Shown here one piece after another: positions 1-7,818 of a stretch of DNA of 64,000 nucleotides (position 1 is its first letter; every line of letters begins with the position of its first letter). The notes beneath the pieces were generated by a model. It had not been told where the DNA came from, searched no databases, and saw only the letters and a list, made by a program, of their open reading frames with translations. Made by a program: the position numbers and the translations under genes. This DNA comes from Oscillospiraceae bacterium (GTDB lineage: Bacteria > Bacillota > Clostridia > Oscillospirales > Oscillospiraceae). The DNA is taken from NCBI GenBank assembly GCA_020025275.1, contig JAHHSI010000009.1, forward strand, positions 1 through 64,000. Reading direction: 5' to 3'.

Positions 1-675
1 GGAAGCATACCACAGTTCCGGGACGAGCTGCCCAAAAACGATAGACAAAAGCGGAAAAGCTACCATATTCGCAATCATAGCCAATCGACCGGTTTTAACG
101 ATATACGGCCAGTTGCTGTTATTGAAATGCAGACCGGGAATATTCATTCGGATGACTCCATCATGGACACCTGAAATTTTATTTGGGTCATAATAGGCGG
201 GTAGCTTCAGCTGTACGAAAAAACAGAAATAGGCGCCAAACAGTGTAGTAAGTACTGCGTTGACTATAACAGCTTCCGTCAGATGGCCTCTCTGCCAGAG
301 CAGAAACAGAAATACTGCATCCGCCAAACAGACAAATACAAACACAGCTCCCCAAAATCTTTTTTCCTGCCATGCTCGCGCGGGAGCAGCTTCGGTGTAG
401 GTGATGACTGTTTTTACGATATTCTCAACCTTTTCAGGCGGCATGGCCTGCTTTTCTATGCGTTCCCCGGTGAGCAACTCTGTTACTGTGACGCCAAGAA
501 TATTCGCAAGAGGAATCAGCAGAGCTGTATCAGGAATGGTTGTTCCCGTTTCCCATTTGCTGACTGCTTTATCAGAAATCAGGAGTTGTTCTGCCAGTTC
601 CTTCTGTGTATACCCCATTTCCTTACGGAGCTGGGCCACAAATGCTCCGAATTTTACTTTGTCAAGTTTGTACAT
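1..675 (-). CDS. XRE-family HTH regulator with membrane domain (truncated by window edge)
   Basis: The first 225 codons are visible; the reading frame is still open at base 1, so the C-terminus is missing. Residues about 5-65 form a Cro/C1-type helix-turn-helix (MGYTQKELAEQL, then SDKAVSKWETG, the classic recognition-helix region), probably binding DNA as a dimer. From about residue 100 there are hydrophobic stretches (around 102-120, 131-147 and 195-215) typical of membrane-anchored XRE proteins of Firmicutes whose C-terminal part resembles DUF1648/SdpI-type modules. The start is fixed by AGGAGG about 8 nt upstream. It has its own promoter. The target is unknown. The DNA-binding role is confident; any signal sensed by the membrane part is inference. 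Confidence 0.8.
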   Translation of the reverse strand, partial: MYKLDKVKFGAFVAQLRKEMGYTQKELAEQLLISDKAVSKWETGTTIPDTALLIPLANILGVTVTELLTGERIEKQAMPPEKVENIVKTVITYTEAAPARAWQEKRFWGAVFVFVCLADAVFLFLLWQRGHLTEAVIVNAVLTTLFGAYFCFFVQLKLPAYYDPNKISGVHDGVIRMNIPGLHFNNSNWPYIVKTGRLAMIANMVAFPLLSIVFGQLVPELWYAS

Positions 676-694
676 TTTTTCGCCTCCTGTCCAC

Positions 695-723
695 ATTATA
701 GTTTTCAGGCAGTACTTTGGCAA
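695..723 (-). promoter_or_regulatory. SigA-type promoter of the XRE gene
   Basis: On the minus strand TTGCCA (718-723), a 17-bp spacer and TATAAT (695-700) precede the XRE start at 675, leaving a very short leader that holds the ribosome site. Confidence 0.65.
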
Positions 724-851
724 CCGCCTGTTAAGAGAGTTCACGTTTTGAACGGTAGTGCTACAGGAGAATCGACGAAAAGGATGGTTAAACACATTAT
801 TTTTCAGCATAGGTCGTTCCTGTGAAAGCCATCTATACCATCCTCACCATA

Positions 852-895
852 AAAAGGAGCCCGACCAACCGCATTTGGTTGGTCGGGCTCCTTTT
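852..895. terminator. Bidirectional intrinsic terminator
   Basis: A perfect 19-bp inverted repeat (arms 852-870 and 877-895, 6-nt loop) has A-rich and T-rich ends, so it can stop transcription either way. It closes the minus-strand GntR/ABC operon that ends at 975. The rest of 724-974 shows no gene. Confidence 0.85.
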
Positions 896-974
896 CCGCA
901 TCGGACTTACCTCCGGTTCACTTTGTGTCCCTATGGAAGTTCACCCTTCCCGGACAGCTCTTTTGCAATACGGA

Positions 975-1589
975 TCAGAATTCCCGTTTCTGGTATAACG
1001 CAATGGATAGGCGCCAGGAGAGGGCATAGAGGCCCACCGTCACCACGGCCAGCAGCGCCGCCAGCCCGCTGTGGGGCAGGATCATCTCTTTCTGCCGCAA
1101 TATCATGACACCGGCCAAGCTCAGAGCACACATCACCCCTACCATGCCATAATAGGCATTTTGTGTTCCCAATTTGAAGATCAGCGGCAGCGTTATGGAC
1201 ATGACCAATCCCGATAAAAAAAACAGCAGCACCAGCAGTGTCAGATAGGTATCCCAGTGAAACGAACCGGAGCGGATCATCCGCACAGCCTGCACTGCGC
1301 CGGTCAGCACCAGCATGATCCCCTGCAGGAGCATCCCCACCAGATATTTTGACGAAACCAACTGCGCTCGTCTATAGGGCAATCCTCCGCAGAACTGCTC
1401 CCACCGGCTGCGCTCATCGTAGGTCAGCAGTGTCACCGGCATCCATGTGGCAAACAAACTCGGATACACAATAAAAAAGAGGTTGTCATTGCCCACCAGC
1501 GCGAGTCCCAAAAACGCAAAGGAAATAAGTATGTAGGCCCGGCAGTATTTATTGACCAGATACAGTTCCTTCAGCAAAAGTCCTTTCAT
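975..1589 (-). CDS. ABC-2 type transporter permease
   Basis: A 204-residue protein, mostly hydrophobic, with about six membrane segments (around 20-35, 37-55, 85-105, 115-140, 145-165, 175-195). The opening MKGLLLKELYLVNKY is typical of the ABC-2 permease subfamily (ABC2_membrane_5) found beside YtrA-type regulators. The ATG follows the stop of the ATPase gene by one base and has GGGGGAG upstream, so the two are translationally coupled. With the ATPase it should form an ABC transporter; members of this family export peptides or lipids or sense cell-envelope stress, but the substrate cannot be read here. The family is clear, the substrate unknown. Confidence 0.8.
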   Translation of the reverse strand: MKGLLLKELYLVNKYCRAYILISFAFLGLALVGNDNLFFIVYPSLFATWMPVTLLTYDERSRWEQFCGGLPYRRAQLVSSKYLVGMLLQGIMLVLTGAVQAVRMIRSGSFHWDTYLTLLVLLFFLSGLVMSITLPLIFKLGTQNAYYGMVGVMCALSLAGVMILRQKEMILPHSGLAALLAVVTVGLYALSWRLSIALYQKREF

Positions 1590-1590
1590 C

Positions 1591-2433
1591 TCAGCACTCC
1601 CCCTTTACCATAAAAACAAACAGTTCTTCCAGTGTGACGGGGCTGACCGGAACACTGCCGGGCACTTTGCTCCGCAGCACCAGCGCCTCCACTCCATAAG
1701 GCGAGTCTTTCCGGTAGCGGACCGCCGTGGGGTCCAATGCCGAAAGCTGCTCTTGCGTACAGCGGATCAGGCCGTACTCACCCAACAGCTGATCCTTTTC
1801 CTCGCACAGCAGCAGCTTGCCGTGGTGGAGGAAGGCAATGTAGTCGCACAGCTTTTCCAGATCGCTGACAATGTGGGAGGAGATCAGGATGGAGTGATCC
1901 TCGTCCCGTGTGAAGTCGTGAAGGAGCCCCACCACCTCGTCCCGCACCACCGGGTCAAGGCCGCTGGTGGCTTCATCCAGCAGCAAAAGCTTGCTGTTGT
2001 GCGAAAGAGCAATGGCAAGGCCCAGCTTCATTTTCATCCCACGGGAATAGTCGCCAAATGGTTTCTTCTCCGGCAGGGACAGCCGGCGCACCAGCGATGA
2101 AAACATCTCCTCATCCCAGTTTTGGTAGGTGTATTTCATGATTTTCCCCACTTGCGCCACGTGCAGGCACTCCGGAAGCCCCACTTCGTCCATGACCACA
2201 CCGATCTCCTGCTTGGTGAGCGGCAGCTCCTCCTCGTTCTCCCTTCCCAGAAGCGTGATGCTGCCGTCATCCTTACGGATCATGCCCAGAAGCAGCTTCA
2301 TGGTGGTGCTCTTTCCGGCGCCGTTTTCGCCAACCAGACCCATGATGCACCCGCTGGGCAGCGTCAGTGACAGATTATCCAAACGGAAGTCTCCGTAGGA
2401 TTTCGTCAGATTTTTGATTTCGATTGCGTTCAT
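1591..2433 (-). CDS. ABC transporter ATP-binding protein
   Basis: A 280-residue nucleotide-binding subunit that energises the neighbouring ABC-2 permease. Visible motifs are Walker A GENGAGKSTT (about residues 37-46), a Q-loop region, signature YSRGMKMKLGLA (a variant of LSGGQ typical of ABC-2 type systems) and Walker B LLLLDEATSGLD. The frame stays open further upstream, but the ATG at 2433 is preferred: it has a GGAGGAG site and overlaps the GntR stop as ATGA, a normal coupling arrangement. It is co-transcribed with the regulator and the permease from one promoter. The family is certain; the cargo is not known. Confidence 0.9.
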   Translation of the reverse strand: MNAIEIKNLTKSYGDFRLDNLSLTLPSGCIMGLVGENGAGKSTTMKLLLGMIRKDDGSITLLGRENEEELPLTKQEIGVVMDEVGLPECLHVAQVGKIMKYTYQNWDEEMFSSLVRRLSLPEKKPFGDYSRGMKMKLGLAIALSHNSKLLLLDEATSGLDPVVRDEVVGLLHDFTRDEDHSILISSHIVSDLEKLCDYIAFLHHGKLLLCEEKDQLLGEYGLIRCTQEQLSALDPTAVRYRKDSPYGVEALVLRSKVPGSVPVSPVTLEELFVFMVKGEC

Positions 2434-2810
2434 TGATCGCTCTCCTCCATTCCGAATTCCACCATTGCGAGAATCTCTTCCTTCCGTAAGCTGCACGACG
2501 CAGCCAGCTGCACGATCTGCTCGATATGCTCCTCGATCTTCTTGAGGTTTTCCTCCCGGATCAGCTCCAGATTCTTGGGCGCCACGTAGCATCCCTTGGC
2601 CTGAATCGTATAGAGAAAACCGTCCTTTTCCAACATCTCATAGGCCCGCTTGGTGGTAATAAAGCTGATCTGCAGATCCTTGGCCAGACCGCGGATCGAA
2701 GGCAGCATCTCATGTTCCTGCAACGTGCCGTTGATGATCTGCTCCTTGATCTGCGTATAGATCTGAGTGTAAATCGGCAGGCCGCTCTTATTGTCGATAA
2801 AAATATGCAC
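2430..2810 (-). CDS. GntR-family regulator, YtrA subfamily
   Basis: A 126-residue protein with an N-terminal winged helix (residues 10-75, including LPSIRGLAKDLQISFITTKR) and only a short helical C-terminal tail, the layout of YtrA-type GntR repressors. These have no large effector domain and usually control the ABC genes next to them, as here. The start follows GGAGAGAGG-type sequence about 7 nt upstream. A 9-9-9 palindrome covers the -10 of its promoter, so it is probably an autorepressor of the three-gene operon. In relatives derepression follows cell-wall antibiotics; that is not shown here. Confidence 0.88.
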   Translation of the reverse strand: MHIFIDNKSGLPIYTQIYTQIKEQIINGTLQEHEMLPSIRGLAKDLQISFITTKRAYEMLEKDGFLYTIQAKGCYVAPKNLELIREENLKKIEEHIEQIVQLAASCSLRKEEILAMVEFGMEESDQ

Positions 2811-2831
2811 CGAGTCACCTCTCTCCTCGCT

Positions 2832-2858
2832 AACTGTATATTTGCATTGTATACAGTT
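2832..2858 (-). promoter_or_regulatory. Operator palindrome of the GntR/ABC operon
   Basis: A perfect inverted repeat with arms AACTGTATA and TATACAGTT separated by 9 bp. A further half-site (ATACAGTT) lies just upstream at 2859-2867. It overlaps the -10 element, a position that suits repression by the GntR protein. Confidence 0.75.
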
Positions 2859-2874
2859 GATACAGTTCTGTCAA
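2846..2874 (-). promoter_or_regulatory. SigA promoter of the GntR/ABC operon
   Basis: On the minus strand TTGACA (2869-2874), 17-bp spacer, TACAAT (2846-2851). It reads into the GntR gene 36 nt downstream. Confidence 0.85.
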
Positions 2875-2892
2875 TTCTTTTTTTGCAAAAAG

Positions 2893-2923
2893 AAAACCGG
2901 AGCGCTCATAGCGCTCCGGTTTT
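2893..2923 (-). terminator. Intrinsic terminator after the CoA-binding gene
   Basis: A 13-bp stem (2893-2905 with 2911-2923), 5-nt loop, followed on the minus strand by a T-rich run. It starts 3 nt after the stop codon at 2926. Confidence 0.85.
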
Positions 2924-2925
2924 TC

Positions 2926-3285
2926 TCAGGTTCGGGGATATTTCTCCATGCCCACCAACAGGCAGTCCTCCAGATAGGGAATGTGTTCCGCCTCCAACCA
3001 CGCCAGCAGTTCCGGTGAGGCGGCGCCGGGCTGGATCACCACCGCTCGATATGGTTTCGTGGCCGCCTGAAGCAACGCCAGTCCCCGGTCGGCTCGTATG
3101 CAGAGGTCCACAACATCGATGGCCTCCGGCACCTCGTCCATTGATTCCAGCTCCTTACCCACCCCGTAGGCCGTATAGCCATTCTCGATGAGCTGCTTCT
3201 TGATCTTCGCCGCAAACTTCTCCGGTCGCAGGGTATCCCCCACTACCACAAACACCTGCTGTTTCATCACTTCCTGCAATGTCAT
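2926..3285 (-). CDS. CoA-binding (YccU-like) domain protein
   Basis: A 119-residue single-domain protein resembling the CoA_binding_2/YccU family, a Rossmann-like fold. The features seen are FVVVGDTLRPEKFAAKIKKQL near the N-terminus, YTAYGV, a middle strand-turn VVDLCIRAD, and the AVVIQPGAASPELL segment. In the family the fold binds CoA or a related nucleotide, but the cellular role is undefined. The ATG at 3285 is chosen over one 15 codons upstream because GAGGAGG lies 8 nt before it. It stands alone between two terminator/promoter regions. I am confident of the fold, not of any function. Confidence 0.75.
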   Translation of the reverse strand: MTLQEVMKQQVFVVVGDTLRPEKFAAKIKKQLIENGYTAYGVGKELESMDEVPEAIDVVDLCIRADRGLALLQAATKPYRAVVIQPGAASPELLAWLEAEHIPYLEDCLLVGMEKYPRT

Positions 3286-3541
3286 GGATACAACCTCCTC
3301 GATCAATTTTTTACAACATATCACCTGCAACGGGAAAAAACCGTGACAAAATCACCTTGTGCCGGCCGCACTGTCCCCGCCCCTGCGGCCGTCCTGTTTC
3401 TTTCCACCTCTCCCCGGCCACAGCCGTTCCCCAAGCGATACACCCCTTTACATCCGGTCAATTTTTCTCTATGAATTTTGTGCGTTATTCACAAAATATC
3501 GCTCTTTTGTACAAAGCATCTCCAACAATCACGCCGCTGTC

Positions 3542-3570
3542 TTGAAAAAAATAGCTAAACATGGTTTAAT
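3542..3570 (+). promoter_or_regulatory. Promoter of the Mrp/Mbh-like operon
   Basis: TTGAAA (3542-3547), 17-bp spacer, TTTAAT (3565-3570), about 35 nt before the first start codon. The AT-rich stretch 3440-3600 otherwise holds no gene. Confidence 0.6.
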
Positions 3571-3605
3571 AGATAAAGATATTGTTAAGTTGGATGGGAG
3601 TCACT

Positions 3606-4064
3606 ATGTTTATCCTTCTATTTCTCCTGTGGATCGTTTTCAACGGCAGGATCACCGGGGAGATCCTGCTTCTGGGGGCTGTGATCTGTGCTGCCCTGAC
3701 ATTTTTTTGCAGCCGCATATTTGACGCGAGATACCCGCGGCTGTTCCCCTCTCCCCGCAAGATCCGAAGCGGTGTGCTCTATATTCTGGCCCTCCTCCGG
3801 GAGATGATCCTCTGCAATCTCCGGGTCATGGGCCTGATTTTGCGCCGGGCCGAGGTACGTCCGCGGCTCATCTATTTCCGCACCAAGCTCACCGGCGAAA
3901 CGGCCCGCACCGTGTTGGCCAACTCCATCACGCTGACGCCCGGTACCATCACCGTTTCCGTGGAGGGGGATCGCTTCTGCGTACACGCACTGGATGCAGA
4001 TCTGGCCAAGACACTGGAGGACGGGCCGCTGGCGCACCGCCTGCAAAAAATGGAGGAACTGTAA
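3606..4064 (+). CDS. mnhE: Na+/H+ antiporter subunit E (MnhE/MbhA-like)
   Basis: A 152-residue membrane protein, close to the usual MrpE length. Two N-terminal membrane helices are followed by a soluble half with ARTVLANSITLTPGTITV, the hallmark MrpE segment. In Mrp antiporters and Mbh-type hydrogenases this subunit belongs to the sodium-translocating module. A TTG at 3582 would add eight residues; the ATG at 3606 with GGGAG upstream looks better. It is first in a ten-gene operon and its stop is followed directly by the next ATG. The subunit identity is strong; the transported ion (Na+ or another cation) is inferred from the family. Confidence 0.9.
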   Translation: MFILLFLLWIVFNGRITGEILLLGAVICAALTFFCSRIFDARYPRLFPSPRKIRSGVLYILALLREMILCNLRVMGLILRRAEVRPRLIYFRTKLTGETARTVLANSITLTPGTITVSVEGDRFCVHALDADLAKTLEDGPLAHRLQKMEEL

Positions 4065-4466
4065 ATGAACCGCTTTTTGGACCTCTTCCTCATGGGCTGC
4101 TGCGTGCTGCTGGGCATCGCCATCCTCTTTTGCCTAATCCGCGCCATCCGCGGCCCCCGCTTTGCCGACCGCGTCATGTCCATCAACAGCATCGGCACCA
4201 TGATCATCGCCATCATGGCCATTTTATCGGTACGGCTGGACGCCGGCTATCTCATTGATATTTCCATCGCCTACGCTCTGCTGAGTTTTATCGCCGTGGT
4301 CGTACTGGTCCGTCTGGTACTGCTGCACCACGGCGCCGAGCACAGCGCCACGCCGTCCCCGGCAGGTGCAGCGGACACACCCGCAGCGAAGACCGGAGCG
4401 GAAGCAAAACAAGAACCAGTGACGGCAAGGGAGACCGCCGTCACAAAGGAGGAATACAACCGATGA
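4065..4466 (+). CDS. mnhF: Antiporter subunit F (MnhF/MbhB-like) with extended tail
   Basis: A 133-residue protein. The first 85 residues carry three membrane helices and the MrpF core IRGPRFADRVMSINSIGT. Typical MrpF proteins stop at about 90 residues; this one continues with about 45 hydrophilic residues rich in Ala, Glu, Lys and Pro, likely cytoplasmic or disordered. It begins one base after the mnhE stop and its own stop overlaps the mnhG start (ATGA), so expression is coupled. It is a structural part of the ion-translocating membrane module. The function of the tail is unknown. Confidence 0.9.
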   Translation: MNRFLDLFLMGCCVLLGIAILFCLIRAIRGPRFADRVMSINSIGTMIIAIMAILSVRLDAGYLIDISIAYALLSFIAVVVLVRLVLLHHGAEHSATPSPAGAADTPAAKTGAEAKQEPVTARETAVTKEEYNR

Positions 4467-4789
4467 TACGCACCGTGATCGGAGCTCTGCTCCTTTTCTT
4501 CGGGGTCATCACCATGGTGGTGGCTACCGTGGGACTCTTTCGCTTTCACTATGTCCTCAACCGGATGCAGGCGGCGGCGCTGATCGACACCCTGGGCATC
4601 CTCTCCGTCCTGTCCGGCCTGATCGTTCTCTCCGGCTGCACCGTACTGTCCGCCAAAATGCTGCTGATCATTCTCTTTTTATGGCTGGCCAGCCCCGTCA
4701 CCAGCCACCTGATTGCCCGTGCAGAAGTAACGCTCCATCCTGCCATTGAAGAAGAGTGTGAGGTGATCCACGATGACGGAACTATTTGA
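4463..4789 (+). CDS. mnhG: Antiporter subunit G (MnhG/MbhC-like)
   Basis: A 108-residue protein with three membrane helices. The conserved segment VGLFRFHYVLNRMQAAALID corresponds to the MrpG core (G-RFPD-Y-R-HA in the family), and the last helix ends in ASPVTSHLIARA, also typical. It is part of the Mrp/Mbh sodium module. The start overlaps the mnhF stop by four bases and the gene overlaps the next one by 17 bases. Identity is confident. Confidence 0.9.
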   Translation: MIRTVIGALLLFFGVITMVVATVGLFRFHYVLNRMQAAALIDTLGILSVLSGLIVLSGCTVLSAKMLLIILFLWLASPVTSHLIARAEVTLHPAIEEECEVIHDDGTI

Positions 4790-5024
4790 ATGTATCCTCA
4801 TTTTTGCACTGATCCTGTGCGCCGTGGCGGCACTCCACAGCCGGCATCTGCTGTCGGCCGTGGTCATTTTCATGGCCTACGGTCTGGTGATGGCCGTCCT
4901 CTGGGCACTGCTCCAAAGCCCGGATCTGGCGCTGACCGAGGCGGCCGTGGGCGCCGGTGTAACCGGGATCTTACTACTGCTCACACTGAAAAAGATCCAC
5001 GCACTGGATGGGAAGGGTGAGTAA
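4773..5024 (+). CDS. DUF4040 / MbhD-like antiporter subunit
   Basis: An 83-residue protein with three membrane helices. The segment LLQSPDLALTEAAVGAGVTGIL is the signature of the DUF4040/MbhD family, equivalent to part of the C-terminal region of MrpA. In canonical Mrp operons this piece is fused to the large MrpA antiporter; here, as in Mbh hydrogenases, it is a separate gene. It overlaps mnhG by 17 nt and ends six bases before the next gene. It probably lines the ion path beside subunits E-G; that is inferred from Mrp/Mbh structures. Confidence 0.85.
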   Translation: MTELFECILIFALILCAVAALHSRHLLSAVVIFMAYGLVMAVLWALLQSPDLALTEAAVGAGVTGILLLLTLKKIHALDGKGE

Positions 5025-5030
5025 GAAAGC

Positions 5031-5930
5031 ATGAAAAAACTGCACTGGGATTCCTTTGCCGACTGGGTCAACGGCACCACACCCGAACCGGAGTGTCCGC
5101 CCTTGCCGGAGCTGCCGAAAAAACGAAAACCGCGGCGCACACGTCCTCAGGATCCGGCACACCGCATTCGCATCTTCTCCCGTCTCTACCGCGTCATCGC
5201 CCTGGCGGTATGCCTGTGCGTGGTGTCTGTCCTTCTGTATACCCTCTTCCAGCTGCCCCTGTTCGGCGCTCCGGACAACCCCGCCGTCAACGAGGTATCC
5301 CGGCGCTACGTGGAGCAGGGACTGAGCGAAACCGGAGCGGTCAATATGGTCACCGGCATGATCCTGGACTACCGCGCCTTTGACACCTTCGGAGAGTCCT
5401 CGGTCCTGTTTCTGGCGGTGGCGTGCGTGATGATGCTGCTGCTTCGGGATCAAAACAACACCACACCGGCGGATATACGCCAACTGCAGCGCGAGCGCGC
5501 AGCCGAGCCCTCGTGCTGTGATCCGATCCTGCAAAAGGTGGTGGCCGTTGTATTCCCCTGCATCCTGCTCTTCGGCATCTATGTGGTGCTCAACGGTCAC
5601 CTCTCCCCGGGCGGTGGCTTCGCCGGCGGTGCCATGATGGGGGCCGGTCTCATTCTCTACAGCGCTGCCTACGGCATGGATGCCGCCAGCCGCTTTTTCA
5701 GCCAAAAACACTTCCGTATCCTCACCACCTCCGCGCTGCTGTGCTACGCATTGAGCAAGGCCTACTCCTTTTTCACCGGGGCCAATGATCTGCCCTCGTG
5801 CATCTCTCTGGGCTGCCCCGGCGCTATTTTCAGCAGTGGACTCATTCTGGTCCTGAACATCTGCGTGGGCCTGATCGTGGCGTGTACCATGTACGGCTTC
5901 TATATTCTGTTTACGAAGGGAGAATTTTAA
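5031..5930 (+). CDS. mnhB: MbhE-MnhB fusion antiporter subunit
   Basis: A 299-residue protein, about twice the length of MrpB. Residues 1-50 are hydrophilic and rich in Pro/Lys/Arg, likely cytoplasmic. About 55-145 is an MbhE-like piece (a helix, then AVNMVTGMILDYRAFDTFGE, whose FDT-GE motif marks this family, then a second helix). About 165-299 is the MrpB domain with GHLSPGGGFAGGAMMGAGL and four helices. It thus joins two subunits that are separate in Mbh (MbhE and MbhF). The long basic N-terminus is unusual. It is coupled to mnhC, whose ATG overlaps the TAA by one base. Confidence 0.85.
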   Translation: MKKLHWDSFADWVNGTTPEPECPPLPELPKKRKPRRTRPQDPAHRIRIFSRLYRVIALAVCLCVVSVLLYTLFQLPLFGAPDNPAVNEVSRRYVEQGLSETGAVNMVTGMILDYRAFDTFGESSVLFLAVACVMMLLLRDQNNTTPADIRQLQRERAAEPSCCDPILQKVVAVVFPCILLFGIYVVLNGHLSPGGGFAGGAMMGAGLILYSAAYGMDAASRFFSQKHFRILTTSALLCYALSKAYSFFTGANDLPSCISLGCPGAIFSSGLILVLNICVGLIVACTMYGFYILFTKGEF

Positions 5931-6313
5931 TGGAACTTTTGGAAAAGATCCTGTCGCTGCGCTTTGAGATCGCCGCATTTCTCCTCTTCGGCATCGGCTT
6001 TATACATCTTTTGGTGGAGAAAAATCTCATCAAGAAGATCATCGCCTTTAACGTAATGGACTCCTCCGTGTTCCTCTTTCTGGCCTCACAGGGCTACATC
6101 GCAGGACGCGCAGCCCCCATCATCACCGACGGCATTACCGATGCCGCCAGATACATCAACCCCGTCCCCGCAGGACTGGTCCTAACGGGTATCGTTGTCT
6201 CCGTCAGCATTTCTGCGTTCTTTCTGGCACTGACCCAGCGCTTCTACCACCGCTATCACACGGTGGATTTTGACGAAATCATGATTCTGGCCCAAGAAAA
6301 GGATGTGGACTGA
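5930..6313 (+). CDS. mnhC: Antiporter subunit C (MnhC/NuoK-like)
   Basis: A 127-residue protein with three membrane helices, homologous to MrpC and complex I NuoK. The segments FNVMDSSVFLFLASQGY and NPVPAGLVLTGIVVS match the conserved MrpC blocks, the latter close to the family's DP-P-ALVLTAIV. The gene starts in the last base of the previous stop codon with GGGAG upstream and ends inside the next start (TGATG). It links the small sodium module to the large antiporter subunits. Identity is confident. Confidence 0.9.
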   Translation: MELLEKILSLRFEIAAFLLFGIGFIHLLVEKNLIKKIIAFNVMDSSVFLFLASQGYIAGRAAPIITDGITDAARYINPVPAGLVLTGIVVSVSISAFFLALTQRFYHRYHTVDFDEIMILAQEKDVD

Positions 6314-7806
6314 TGCTGCCTTTCTACCATAACATCCCGTTTTTCTGCATCTTTCTTTGCATGATCGGCGGCATCATCATGCCCCTGCACAAAAACGGCC
6401 GGCACGCTCTGCGCATGACGGAGGTCATCTGCTTTGTGGTCTGCGCTCTCTTCGCCGCCCTGTGCCTGTTTCTGACGCATCTGGGGGAGTGCTTTTCCTA
6501 TCAGATGGGCCACTTCCCGGCCCCGTGGGGCAACGAGCTCTTTGTGGGGCCCATGGATGCCATGCTCTGTGCTCTCTTTGCACTGGTGCTGGGGCTCTCG
6601 CTTCTGGGCGGCACAAACGGGATGCAGTCGGACATCCTGCCCCAGAAGCAAACCTTCTATTGCACCATGATGTGTATGACGCTGGCCTCCCTGCTGGCTC
6701 TCACCACCACCAACGATCTATTTACCGGCTACGTCTTTATGGAGATCAGTACTCTGGCGGCCTGCGCCATCGTGATGGCCCGGGACACAGGCCCCATGAT
6801 CGCCGCTACCATCCGCTACCTGATCCTGAGTCTTCTGGGTTCAGGCCTGTTCCTCATCGCTCTGGCCATGCTCTACTGCATCACCGGTCATCTGCTGATG
6901 CCGCAGCTTCTCCAGCACGTTCTGCGCCTCCACGAGAGCGGCGTCTACCATGTCCCGCTGACCGTGATCTGCGGTCTGATGGCTCTGGGATTGGGCATCA
7001 AAAGCTCTATGTTTCCCTTCTACGCATGGCTTCCTCCGGCCCACGGCGGTGCCACCACCGGCGCCAGCGCCGTCTTATCCGGTCTGGTGCTCAAGGGCTA
7101 TCTCGTTTTTTTGATCCGCATTTTCTACCGGGTCTTTTCCCTCCCCGTGGTCCACAGCCTGCACGTTACCGATGTGCTCCTTGTCTTTGGCATTGCAGGT
7201 ATGCTGGCCGGCTCCGTGATGGCCCTGCGGGAAGGGCACAGCAAACGGATGCTGGCCTACTCCTCTGTGGCGCAGATCGGCTATATCTTTATGGGGCTGG
7301 GACTGGGGACCGACGCCGGCGTCATGGCTGCCGTCTTTCAGATTCTGGCCCACGCCGTCACCAAGCCGCTGCTCTTCCTCTGTGTGGGGCGGCTTTCGGA
7401 GCTGCGCCACCACGAAAAGCGGTTTGATCGGCTTCGGGGCGCTGCACATGAGGACAAGCTCGCCGGCATCGGGTTTACTGTGGGCGCTCTGTCCATGGTA
7501 GGGATCCCGCTGCTGACCGGCTTTACGGCCAAGCTGTTCTTTGCCGACGCCTCCATGGGCGGCAGGGGCCGGATGTGGGCCGTGCTGCTGGCTCTGGCGC
7601 TCTCCTCCGTGCTGAACGCCTGCTACTACATCCCCGCGCTGTTGGCCCTCTGGGCCAAGCCGGAGGGCCGCAAACCCGGAGCGTCCCTGCCGTCCAGCCG
7701 CGGATTTACCGCCGCCGCAGCGGTCCTGACCGCCTGCGTCGTCCTGTTGGGTACGGCGTCCATCCCCCTTGTTCGTATCATTCAATGGGAACTATCCATG
7801 CTTTGA
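6313..7806 (+). CDS. mnhD: Antiporter subunit, MrpD/MbhH/NuoM type (copy 1)
   Basis: A 497-residue Proton_antipo_M family protein with about 14 membrane helices. It keeps the charged residues of the proton path: Glu144 in FMEIS (TM5), Lys230 in LGIKSSMFPFYAWLP (TM7) and a lysine in the following helix (LVLKGYLVF). It stands where Mbh operons place MbhH. In complex I relatives each such subunit moves protons through coupled half-channels. It is the first of four consecutive, clearly divergent copies. The family is certain; whether it carries H+ or Na+ cannot be told. Confidence 0.9.
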   Translation: MLPFYHNIPFFCIFLCMIGGIIMPLHKNGRHALRMTEVICFVVCALFAALCLFLTHLGECFSYQMGHFPAPWGNELFVGPMDAMLCALFALVLGLSLLGGTNGMQSDILPQKQTFYCTMMCMTLASLLALTTTNDLFTGYVFMEISTLAACAIVMARDTGPMIAATIRYLILSLLGSGLFLIALAMLYCITGHLLMPQLLQHVLRLHESGVYHVPLTVICGLMALGLGIKSSMFPFYAWLPPAHGGATTGASAVLSGLVLKGYLVFLIRIFYRVFSLPVVHSLHVTDVLLVFGIAGMLAGSVMALREGHSKRMLAYSSVAQIGYIFMGLGLGTDAGVMAAVFQILAHAVTKPLLFLCVGRLSELRHHEKRFDRLRGAAHEDKLAGIGFTVGALSMVGIPLLTGFTAKLFFADASMGGRGRMWAVLLALALSSVLNACYYIPALLALWAKPEGRKPGASLPSSRGFTAAAAVLTACVVLLGTASIPLVRIIQWELSML

Positions 7807-7818
7807 GGAGGTGATCGG

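Noticed and set aside
4974..5978. Long minus-strand open frame opposite the MbhE/MnhB gene
   Set aside because: Antisense shadow of a GC-rich gene; biased composition, no start signal, and the plus-strand operon is continuous here.
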